Below, piece by piece: positions 13,022-23,669 of a stretch of DNA of 64,000 bases. Origin of the DNA: Pagrus major (lineage: Eukaryota > Chordata > Actinopteri > Spariformes > Sparidae); the NCBI RefSeq assembly GCF_040436345.1, contig NC_133227.1, forward strand, positions 22,380,671-22,444,670, in the 5' to 3' direction. Position 1 is the first letter of the stretch; every line of letters starts with the position of its first letter. A program made the translations under genes and the position numbers. The notes under the pieces are model-generated. The model ran no database searches. It saw only the letters and a list, made by a program, of their open reading frames with translations, and had not been told where the DNA came from.

Positions 13022-13027
13022 AATAAA
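13022..13027 (+). terminator. Poly(A) signal AATAAA, dpysl3
   Basis: Canonical hexamer in 'cctgaataaacatgagttg', followed by a T-rich stretch (tctctttttttat) that suits the downstream element. A second hexamer near 13190 could be an alternative. Confidence 0.6.
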
Positions 13028-13045
13028 CATGAGTTGCAACTGAAG

Positions 13046-14398
13046 GTTTGAAATCTCTTTTTTTATATTATTCAAGAGGAATGTCAACATTATGAAGAAG
13101 ATTTAGGTTTATGTAAATAGTCTTTATTAAAGAATAGAGTGGTTCTTTTAAGAATGAGACATAATGTTACAGGCTGTATATGATCTTTCAATAAAAGAAG
13201 GCTACAAGTTATGTTGATATGATAATATATTGTAAATTATGATCAAAAATTCCCTGTTTCATGAGTTACCCGTAAACTCTTTTACATTTGCATGTGTGTA
13301 AGCATCACATCTACATTTTAAATAAAAATAAAATAAGGCTGCAGATATAATTTGCCTGAATAGCATTGTAAGCCAAACTGCATACACCATGTCTTCTTCA
13401 TGTATCCATCCAGGCAGATGAACTTCACACATCAAATCTCTCTAATTTCTTCATAAACCAGAATTGCTTAAAACCAAAGAGCACCATAAGTCTGTATCAA
13501 CATGTTTTCTGTGTGTTTATATGACTGCACTTACCACTTTAGTGAGCACTATATCTCTCTATTGATACAATGTATGAACAGCCCATTAATTTAGACAGTG
13601 GCTCACTATATGACTGACCATAGAAGCAAAAAAGATTATTACTGCATAGATACTATAAATAAGTATGCATAGGATACTCTACAGTGTAGACATACTATGT
13701 CCTGAGTAGCATTGAAATATACCCACAGTACAAAAAATATTGTTATATTATCATTTAATTATGTATTAAAATATAGCTTTCTTTGATGTTGCAGCTGGTA
13801 AAGGTTACTGGGCCTACATATACTGAGGGTAGCCTGTGGGATCCCTGGGGACCATCTGATATTACTTAATACATTACATCAGAATGTATTTGTTGATTAT
13901 ATTTTTGTAGGCCTACTATTAATGTCAATGCAAAGTATGTCTTCAAATACATGTAAAAGTACAATATATGCCTCTGAATGTAGACAGTAGCAGAAAATGG
14001 AAATACTCAAGTACAGTAAGTACTATAAGGACTAAATTACAGTCAGCCTACTTTCCACCACTGCTGTAGGAAAACATACTATTATATATTTTTATTATAC
14101 GTGTAGTCGAGGTGCCAATAAATATATATTGTGTCAATATTTGCCAAAACTGCTCTAAACTTAGTCGCTGCTGTCTGAAAGCATTCAAACAAGTTGACAG
14201 CGCCGATGAACCACGTGATCTCAAGCTAACCAATCCAAACAACGGAGGCCACGTGTACTAGCCAATCAGAGGCAGAGGTGGGCGGGTCATGCCGTCTCCA
14301 TAGTATGATTCGTAATTCAGGCGGCGGGTCTGCGTCCTCGGTTGTTGTTGTGCTGATGTGTCACAGTTCTGTACAACATTAAAACATTATTGTACAGC
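13046..14398. other. dpysl3-zw10 intergenic region with the zw10 promoter
   Basis: AT-rich sequence with no convincing ORF. At about 13980-14065 lies a copy of the dispersed repeat containing 'aaatactcaagtacagtaag' and ending 'ttccaccactgctg'. The proximal 200 bases before the zw10 start turn GC-richer and carry two CACGTG E-box words (about 14213 and 14251), two CCAAT words and a GC-box-like 'gtgggcgggt' near 14278. No TATA box is visible, as expected for a housekeeping promoter. Confidence 0.55.
14205..14300 (+). promoter_or_regulatory. zw10: Probable TATA-less zw10 core promoter
   Basis: Within 200 bases of the start codon are CACGTG at two places, 'ccaatcagag' (CCAAT box) and 'gggcggg' (Sp-type GC box). 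These are typical of ubiquitous cell-cycle genes. Binding is inferred only from the words. Confidence 0.45.
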
Positions 14399-17300
14399 AT
14401 GGCGTCGTTTGTGACCGAAGTGCTCGCCAGCTCTGGCAAGCTGGAGAAAGAGGACCTGTCCGGTAAAATCAGCAAAATGTCGCGCAAGGTGGAAGATACA
14501 AAGGTAATCCACTAGCTAGCATAGCATTAGCTATGCTTAGTAAAGTTTCAGCTAGCGTTAGCCGTTAGCGCTAACAGTGAAAGATATGAAACTTAAATGA
14601 TCCTTTGATTAATATTAGCTAGACTTTAACAGGGCTCCCTTGAATAACACTTTGCTTTAAGTAAACTTTAGCCACAACATTAGCTTATATCGGACTATCA
14701 AGCTAGTTTGATTTAGTGCATTAGATGCATTTTCGTTAGCAAGACTGTTAGCGTTAGCTAGCCATATGTGGTGCAAAGTGGTGACAGCTGACTCCATGGC
14801 TCCATTGTATTCAGTATAACTACAACTGACGACGTTAGGGTATCTGAAACATTATGAAATTAGCTTTATATTGGCAGTACTAGCGCTGTCTTAAGTTTCA
14901 TATTATTATATAAGTATATATTTTTTTAAAGCAGACACTAAATTACTTCCCAAAAAGACTAACTTACTGACTTGAGCTTTGTTGTGCAGGAATCCTGTGC
15001 ATGACTGCTGTCTAAAAGACCTTTTAAGAAACAGTCAGAGGTGTTTGAGGGTCTAAATTAGTTTTATCATAGGTAAATGTATGGACAGTAGTGCTGCTGA
15101 AATGATTGACCACCAAAACATTGCCTGCAATTGTAAGAGCCATGAATCATCATCAAACAAAATTGTAATTATTCTCTGGGTCCATCCTCTCAAATGCGAT
15201 GTTTTGTGGGTATTCTGTTTGATATTACTGTCAGTGGAATATCATTGATTGACCACATTACAACTGATAGAGTAACTCTGTTTTGTTGTGTTTTTTTAAT
15301 AGGAAGAAGTATGTGAAATGATAAACAAGAAGTATTCAGACTTCCTACCTAGTCTTCAAGGAGCAGAGGAGCTGATGGTACAAGTTGATGAGGTCTCCAA
15401 AGAAATGGATGTCCTCAAAACCTACATTGACAATGAGGTATGTGTGAAACTGCTCCCAGAAAGAGCAGAACAGGTTGGCAGATTTACAGCAGTGCTGCAA
15501 GTTTTCACTGTTTGTGTTTGTGGACACAGGTGCAGCAGAATCTACACGTGGCTGTGACTGAGTATGCAAAGCTGAAGCAGCAGCTGGAGAAAAACACTAT
15601 TGTCATACAAATGCTTGGACACCTAAAGGAGGTACATCATGCAATACATGGCATTTTTTCTCAAAAAGAAAGTCTAGCTCTCAGAAATGGATTAGCAGAG
15701 AAACAGTGGCATTTTGAGCATCCATAATTTACATGTTTGAATGTTTCTGAGGCTGTTGTATCTTCTTTGTGACTCAGTTTCACAGTGCAATGGAGGAGTT
15801 CAACAAATCTATACAGGACAAGAGGTTTGTCGATGCAGCCAAACAGCTGGAACGGGTAAGAGCTGCTCACATCATGTCCACACAACCTTACCTCCACACT
15901 GAACTAGAGCTGGGCAATTAAACAAAAAAATGACATCATGACACAGTAAACAAGCTAATTTCTAGATCCATCTGTATATTTGATACATTTCTTCAGACAA
16001 AAACTACCCCTGCAATACATTTAGTAACACAAAATATAACATCTCATCCTACAAACAACAAATCACTGTCAGTCAGTGTTGTGTGAGTTATTTCCAAAAA
16101 GCAGAAGTTATATCTGCACTTTTCACCTTCCGTTTTTTTGTTTAATTAAGTGCAAAGTGGCTTTAGCTTATTGCCTAATGTAAATACTGTCAGAAAACAG
16201 GCCACTATCCCTGCCACGCACTGATTGATAGGTAATTTTTTTTCCCAGGCGAGGGCCAGTGTGGATTCCCTAAAGGGCTGGAAGACTTCCCAGCTCCCGC
16301 TGCTCAGTGCTCTCAGTTCTGAGTTGACAGTGCAGAGAGAAAATTTAATTTACCACCTGGGAGATGAATGGAAGCGCCTCGTCATCTGGAGATTACCGTC
16401 TTCAAAGGGTAAGACTTCAGAAAACAGTTTTTGGATACATGTCAGATTTGCCAATACAACTTTCTAAACTATACTAGCCACATGTGGTGCATATGGTGTG
16501 TGAACCTTATGCTTAAAAAAATAGTTTCATCAAATAAGAAAAACGCAACAGTGTTATCTTATAGGCACATGGGACTTTACAAAATCTTGTTTTCGTGAGT
16601 CATTGGTAGTAACTGTTGGATGTTTATCACCAGAGCCTGCAGGCCTGAAGTCCTTCCTGAAGGTGGAGTTGAACTTGAGCCATGCTAGCAGTAAGGACGG
16701 TGAACCAAAACCTCCTGCTCTGCTGTGCTCTGTCCTACAAGCTTTGGCCATCCAGGGAGACCTTCAGCACAAGATCAAACTCTTCAGTAAGAGCAAGAAA
16801 CACTACTGACTGTTAAAAACTGTTTTTCGTACCTCTCAGACACTTGATTCCAGTTAATATGAAATTAGCACTGCTTTTTTTAGAGAGCCGTGGCCAACAA
16901 ATGCACTGAGCAGGATGTTTTCTAGTTAAAAACTATAATGGACACATTTTCTAAAGCATTTTTTTTTTTTTTTTTACATTTCTTCGCTGCAGTTTCTTGT
17001 CACTTACCGGCTTTCTGTCATTGTCATCCAGGTCAGGTGCTCTTGAAGAACATGTTGAAGCCGTTGGTGATGTACCCGTCGCTGTCAGTGAGTGTGACAG
17101 AGCAGCAGGATGAGGGAATCGTCCTGGCATTACAGTGCTTGGAAGAGAGCAACGAAGAGAGATCAGCTCCTTCACAGGTCTACAGCAAACTGCTACTGGT
17201 GCTCAAGACACTACACGCACACCTGCTAGGTACAGTGCGGCTGGGCTCATATAGAAATGATAAATCGTGCTTTAAGGTTGCTACACAATGAGTTTGAGAA

Positions 17301-20300
17301 AGGCAAGTCACATCTTCTGAAATTTTTCAGACGTGTCCATTGGGGACAAAAAGCTGTCGGCCATTTTGGGAGAGCTGATTTGGGAGGAAATTTCCCAATG
17401 CATCATCCACGAGTGTCTGCTCTACTCCATCCCCACCAACAGCAGCCAGCTGGAGAAATACAACAGTGTAAGAGCCTAACAGCAGTTTGTGCAGTGTGAT
17501 GATATTGTTTTTGTCGTTGTTAGGTTACTGTCTGTTGATGACTTACATTTTTATTCAATATGTATTTGTGTTCAAGGTGATCAAAGAAACAGAGGAGTTT
17601 GAGAAGTCTTTGAAGGAGCTGGAGATTCTGCAGGGCGATTCCACAGACCTGCTCAAATATGCCAGAGATGTCAACTGTCACTTTGCCAGCAAGAAGTGCA
17701 AGGATGTCATCGTGGCAGCCCGCAAACTCATGACCTCCAAGATGCACAACACAGTAAAAGTATGTGTGAGCTGGGGCTGAGTCACTGCATTAATAAAGGT
17801 TCTGGTTACAGCAATCAAACGCTGCCAGAAAACCTTAAAAATACGATTATTTAAGTGCTTCTTTTTGTTTTTTCTGATCTTCCTCTGTTAGATCACACCA
17901 GACTACAAGCTGCGCCTTCCCAAGCTCCCAGCTCCAGGTCCAGACGTGAAGGTGAAGCAAGAGACCACAAAAGAGGAGATGACGATGGAGAACTCAAAGC
18001 AGCTGTCGGCATGGAGTCTGTGTTTGCCCGCATGTCGCATCAGTGAGTCGGTGCAGCAGCTGATGGAGCTGGCACTCAACACGCTGTGTGAAGCTGTTGG
18101 AAGCTCCACATATTGGTACGTTTCAGTGCACAGAGACCTAACTGAGCTACTATTGATCTACTGTGATGATCCTAACCTTTGAACTCCTGAGTAGGCTGCA
18201 ACTAACAATTTATTTTGCTGTCGATTATTTTCCATGGTTCATTGTTTGTCTATATATCTATCTATGTTTTTCTATATAATGTCACAAAATTGTCCAACCA
18301 ACAGTCCCAAACCCAAAGACTCTTCATTTACTATCACTAATGACAAAGAAAAGCAGTAAATCCTTAGATTTAGAGAGCAAATGTTTGATATTTTTGATGG
18401 AAAAATTACTGAAACCATTGATCAATTATCAAAATAAGTAGTTAGCAATTAATTTTCTTGGACTTGGATTAGTCTCAATGGACTAATCAATAAAATGACT
18501 AATCGTTGCAGCTCTACTCCTAAACAGAGTCCAACTTCACTGTATCATGTAGTTTACATACTAATGCATGATAAGTTTTGTAAATTGCAATCAATTTGCT
18601 GTCGTTCTTTTTAGTGCATTACAGCTATTCTTCACTGTGAGAAACATCTTCCAGCTGTTCTACGATGTTGTACCAACGTACCACAAGTAAGAATGCTTCC
18701 GTCATATATTAATAACACATAGCAGATCACACCAACACATTTCCCATGAAGGTGTAAATGGTTTCTCTTGTTCCTCTGCTACTCCATCCAGGGAGAACCT
18801 TCTCAAGTTCCCTCACCTGGCTGCCATCCAACACAACAACTGCATGTACCTGGCCCACCACCTGCTCACCCTGGGCCACCATTTCAGAGCTCACCTGCCA
18901 GAGCCTCACAGCGAGGGCATAGCAACATTTGTTGACATGGTGCCTGGATTCAGGAAACTGGGTAAACTAACAGTTCTACAACTGTCGGCAACATTGACAT
19001 GAAATTTTGGTGCAGATATTAATTTCCAAAACTACTGACGTGATATTATTGGAAAAAAGTCACCATTCGTTTTCGTTTTCCAAACTTCAGATTGCCTTGG
19101 AGTATGCTGAGCACACTTTTGTGATTTTCCTCCAGGTGCCCGGTGCTTCTTAACACAGATGAACGTCCAGAGAGCCGAACTGTTGGAGAGGCTTTCCACC
19201 GCTCACAACTTCTGCAACCTGGACGACGAAGACAACTACATTGCAGCCAGCAAGGCAGTGAGACAGGTGAGAGAACAGGCCATGAAAATAAAATGTTAAG
19301 TTGTTGTGATGATATGATTCAGCTTGTCATCCAGTCATTTGTGATCAGCTTAGTGATCATCTGTTTGCTTGATTGCAGGTCATCCATCAGCTGAAGCAGC
19401 TGGGCACAGTGTGGCAGGATGTCCTACCAGTCAGCATCTATTGTAAAGCCATGGGCAACCTCCTCAACACTGCTATCACAGAAGTCATTGCCAAAATAAT
19501 GATGCTGGAGGTTTGTATTTTTTCTTAAGTCATGATCCCTTTACTTAAACATGGAACTTGGCTCATAGATGACAAATTCAGCAGCACTCATTCCATCATT
19601 GTTTTATCTTTGTTGCAGTCCAAGGTTGATAAAATGCCCAAATTTGTTAATTTCAAACACAAACAAATGACAGAAAAGTCATATCATCTCGAAAATGATC
19701 TACTGTACACACACATTGTTCTTTATCTTTATTGATGACCAATAAGGATTTTATTTATATGTTTATTTTTATCACTTAACTATCTACAGGACATTTCCTC
19801 TGAGGATGGGGAGCACCTCCACACTCTGTGCCAAACCATCATCGAGGAGGGTCCGCTGGTCTTCATTCCTCTGGCTGAAGAAAACAAGAACAAGAAATAT
19901 CAGGAGGAAGTCCCTCTCTATGTGAAGAAGTGGAGCACCTTCAAGGAGCTGGTCATCGTGCTGCGGGCCAACCTGCAGGAGATAGTCGACAGGTAAGAAG
20001 GAAAATTGACAATAAAGGAAAAAATATTCAACTGATGATGAATTATGTCAATTAATAAATAATTATGTTTAGGCTTTAAGTTATAAAATTGTATAAATGT
20101 GTTTTTTTATCATATTCATTCTGCCCTTTGCTTCTTTCCCAAAATGTACCTACAGCAGAATGAATGATGTTAAAGATACTGAAGAATCTGGACTTTAATT
20201 AACTCATTTAATGGATAATATATTGTTTTTACAATTATTATCTGTCTGAGTCAAACATCAAAAATACCACCAAACAAGAAGTATTATTATTACTAATTAA

Positions 20301-20722
20301 AACTCATTGTACAACTGTTTTGTGATGCTTAGATGTAGTCCTCATGACAAGTAGATGCACTTTTAGCATTGAAAGAAGAGCATCTGGCTACTATGGCTAT
20401 TGGCTGTTGTGTTTTACACTTACGGGCCACCGTAGATCCCTTCAATCAAAATAATTTTCAAGTCTGTATCTATTACTTGATGAAAGATATCTACAACTAA
20501 ATAATGACTTGTCCTTTATAAAACAAAATGTCTCTGTACAACATACTTTTCTTCCATCGATGTGTGTGATTGGCTGATGTATCTGTGACTCCTCTCCACA
20601 GGTGGGCTGATGGTAAAGGTCCGCTGGCGGTGGAGTTCTGCAGTTCAGAGGTGAAGAATCTGATCCGAGCCTTGTTTCAGAACACAGAGAGGAGAGCTGT
20701 AGCTCTGTCCAAAATCAAATAG
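14399..20722 (+). CDS. zw10: ZW10 kinetochore / vesicle-tethering protein
   Basis: Sixteen exons: 14399-14503, 15303-15437, 15530-15631, 15778-15855, 16249-16408, 16634-16786, 17032-17229, 17331-17467, 17577-17759, 17892-18115, 18615-18686, 18792-18961, 19136-19266, 19379-19510, 19790-19992 and 20602-20722. They join in phase to 767 residues; human ZW10 is 779. The start [20 protein letters not shown] matches the family N-terminus, and the end [18 protein letters not shown] its C-terminus. Well conserved blocks include [76 protein letters not shown] and [12 protein letters not shown]10 works with ROD and Zwilch in the RZZ complex, recruiting dynein and Mad1-Mad2 to unattached kinetochores. 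In interphase it works with RINT1 and NAG in the ER tether for Golgi-derived vesicles. The N-terminal third is predicted coiled coil, the rest helical. The poorly conserved stretch around exon 10 ([11 protein letters not shown]) is a known variable linker position. Confidence 0.97.
14504..14770. repeat. TAGC-rich imperfect repeats at the start of zw10 intron 1
   Basis: The first 270 bases of the intron contain many overlapping GCTAGC, GTTAGC and TTAGC words, some palindromic ('agctagcatagcattagcta'). Their density drops sharply further into the intron. Confidence 0.6.
18194..18514. mobile_element. MITE with 'gctgcaactaac' termini, copy 1 (zw10 intron 10)
   Basis: The left end 'ggctgcaactaac' and the right end 'aatcgttgcagc' are imperfect inverted repeats. 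The body contains 'ccaaccaacagtccca' and 'aagcagtaaatcc', both echoed in the copy at 22411-22640. About 320 bp, no coding capacity. Confidence 0.75.
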
Positions 20723-21320
20723 AAACTGTAGCACTTTTTCCTCCTGAGGAAAATATAATTCATGCCTTTATTCATTTCCATAATCTGTTTCATTTAATAT
20801 ATACATTTAAATGTATGTAGGCAGAACAGTTTGTCAGAGAAGTGGTCGCCCGGTCCGATGGCGGTGCTGTCACTGAGGGTCTAAGCTGGTTGTAATCAAT
20901 CTGTGGGATATGTTCCTTCTCAGACTTCAATTAGTCCTACAGAAGATTACATGAAGGCTTCTTTACATCAGCTATCAGTATAGCTTTGTGGGTTTACCAC
21001 TACAAAGCCAACTGTGGTTGTGTAACCAGTGGCCCGCCATCTGTTGACATGTGATGTTGTACCCAGGGTTAACTTGGCTGCACATTGTTAATCAAACTTC
21101 ATCTGTAGCTTGTTTCAGAGGTCTCAGCCTTTCTGTTCTGATGTCACTTCAGGAGACAGTTTGTTTGAACCTAACCGCCTTTAACTGACCATTTAGCTCT
21201 AACAAAGAAACCCTGGACCAACGTCTCTTGTTAATAATTTTCTTGTACAAGCCATGAAACTGAACTCTTCTGTATTGTATTTATTGCCTTTCCAAATAAA
21301 CCAAAAGTTTCAACCTTTCA
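20723..21320 (+). other. zw10: zw10 3'UTR
   Basis: Sequence from the TAG at 20720-20722 to just past AATAAA at 21295-21300. No repeats or conserved structure seen. A second hexamer at 21760-21765 could give a longer form. Confidence 0.6.
21295..21300 (+). terminator. Poly(A) signal AATAAA, zw10
   Basis: Canonical hexamer 573 bases after the stop codon, followed within 40 bases by GT-rich sequence (gtgtttgtttt). Confidence 0.6.
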
Positions 21321-23626
21321 GAATCGTTTCCAAAGTGTTTGTTTTTAATGAATATGATTGTGGGTTTTTTTTTTTTTTTTGGGGGGAGTATGCCACCTTC
21401 CCAGTACTGTTTTTTTATGCTGTTTGGAACAAATTGCAACTGCTTATACTCTTACATTTCTGTGGTAAAATGGACATTGCAGAGAATTAAAAAAGCAGAA
21501 CTAAGTTGAAAGTAAATTATGACATGTAATGTGAGCTTTGGAGATTCTGGACAGAAACATGCTTACTGTTTCCCTGTGTTTCCAGTCTTTATGCAAAGCT
21601 AAGTTGGCCCTCTCCAGGCCGAGCTTTCATACTGTACGCATAAAGCAATTAACGCTTTTCCAAAATTAAATATAAAAATTAAAATATTTCTTTAAAGGGA
21701 CACTGAAAGTAATACTTAGTGTTAAAGCTTTGGCATGTGTTTGTGTGTATTTGGATGCAAATAAAGACCTGACTGGTTTGACGATTGATTCTTCAAGATG
21801 AGTAGAGAGACGACTGACATCCAAAAGGCAAACAGTTAATAAGCTTGTTGTTCATGCCGATTGCTGTTTAAATGTCACTTTGATAAGCTGACCTGATGTG
21901 ATGGCACTTAAATAGATCCTCTGACCACAAAGCTGTCAGAGCCACCTGCAGTACTTTGAGTTGAGTGATGTCAGAATTTGCTCGGGGGAGGAGACAAACA
22001 GCTGGACGGTCACACAGCAGCTCCTCACACACTCCACGTCTTCTCCTTCATCTGATCAAACTTCACCCAGCAAGTAAAGTTCTGGCAGCTGTTTTCATCT
22101 TGAGTCATGATTAACAGAGGTATGTCATTACTTTCTGTTCATGTTGAGATAGATGTGTTATAATCAGTTGAAGAAATCTGAAAATAGAAGTTATTTTACT
22201 TTTGTAAGCGTTGGATTTATAACAATCATTTTAATACTTCTCAGCTGCAACAGTCCTATTGCAGCTTCAATGTTTTCAAGTTTCAACTATGAATATAGAT
22301 CAGGAATATAGCCCTCTGATCTCACAACATTTCCATTTGTTTTATAAAATGTTACCATCATGACAGTAGTCATTTTATCTTGGTGTGTAATTTACAAATA
22401 ATTCTAAGGTTACAGCTAAAGATTATTTTTATTAGATTAATCTGCAGATTAGTTTCTCAAAAAATTGATTAATCAGTTGGTAGGGAAGGTAGATGTCTTT
22501 TGTTCTGTCTGACCAACAGTCCAAAACTAAAAAAGATATGCATAAAACAGGCAGCAGATCCTCACACTTGAGAAGCAGAAATCAGGTAGTGCCGGGCATT
22601 TTTGATTTAAAAATAGTTGCCGATTGATTTTCCATAAATCCATTAAACAACTTGAATTTTCTGCAGCTGGAGAGGATTTTAGTCAGTGCACACTAAAAGG
22701 TCAGCTCAAGCATAAACATTAAATTTGTCGATAATAAATGTTTTGTAATGGGGCGTTTTTCTTAAGGAAGTTCCTATTTACCCAATAATTAGTATTTAAT
22801 TACATAGTTCTTTCCCAGAAGCTTTGCTCAGTGGTTACTGTTTAAATTTTTATCACATCTATCTGTAAAAGGTTTGACATATTTCATCGTCCATATGTCA
22901 GATGATACAAAAACTAAACAAATCAATGCACCAATATATACATACATTCAGGTACTAAAACACACTAACATAGAGTAGTAGAGTAAAAGATAATAATTAA
23001 GTCTTTATTTCCTTGTTTGTCTTTTAATAACTAACTTTATAAAAAGCAGTAAACCCTGCCCAGCTGACCCCTTCTGGTGTTATGATAGAGTAAACACAGC
23101 ACTGTTTAAACATCTTCACCAGACACAAGTGAATTTACCACAGTTCATTTGGCCACATCTGGACAATACTTTCTTTAAGCCTTCTAGCAAATACAGTCAG
23201 TAATCTTTTCAAATCCGTCCTGTTCCTTGGTGTTTCTCCGATTAATTTTGAGGATTACTGATAATCCCTACATGGGAAACAAACTGTGGCAGTGACCGAG
23301 ACACTGATCAGCCCACTTCAGACTGATGAAACCTCATGCTATACTAATAAGGAAGTAAAGTAATATTTGCTTTGGGAACATCATCACTCAACGTCACAGC
23401 TTGGGCTGATACACAGATGTATCTCAGGGTTTTTTTCTTTGAAGGGCAGCAGAATATAAATAAGAAGTTCAGTGCCGTCACCAATTTCTTAATGATCATC
23501 ACTGTATTTTTCTCCATTTCCACAAACCCAAGCAGCAAAACAAAAGAGATTTGGTTGCCTTGTGACTCTGTAGCTGCTGTTGAAAACTGAAATATTTGTT
23601 TTGATTTAATTCTATTGCCCAAACAG
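21321..23626. other. zw10-Kir channel intergenic region with a possible 5' non-coding exon
   Basis: Contains a poly-T/poly-G run at about 21365-21387 and a second MITE copy at about 22411-22640. A possible 5' exon of the channel gene ends at a good donor at 22119-22120 ('aacagag|gtatgt'). If spliced to the acceptor at 23625-23626, the ATG at 22109 would open a ten-codon frame that stops before the channel start. The rest is unique AT-rich sequence without a convincing ORF. Confidence 0.4.
22411..22640. mobile_element. Same MITE family as 18194-18514, copy 2 (truncated)
   Basis: Starts 'ttacagctaaagatta', then 'attgattaatcagttgg', 'gaccaacagtccaaaa' and 'gcagcagatcctcac', in the same order as copy 1. 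The distal end is missing or too diverged to place. Confidence 0.65.
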
Positions 23627-23669
23627 AAGCCAGGCTGGAAGGTTAATCAACATCTTGAGGACCTCAGCA

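Larger units (their letters stand above)
11324..13045 (+). other. dpysl3: dpysl3 3'UTR
   Basis: The transcribed region runs from the TAA at 11321-11323 to about 20 bases past the AATAAA at 13022-13027. It holds two G-rich purine tracts (11382-11428 and 12782-12830) and U-rich stretches. The long 3'UTR is inferred from the absence of an earlier canonical AATAAA followed by a U/GU-rich element; 'aaataaaac' near 11670 and 'aaataaat' near 12450 are possible weaker, earlier sites. Confidence 0.6.
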
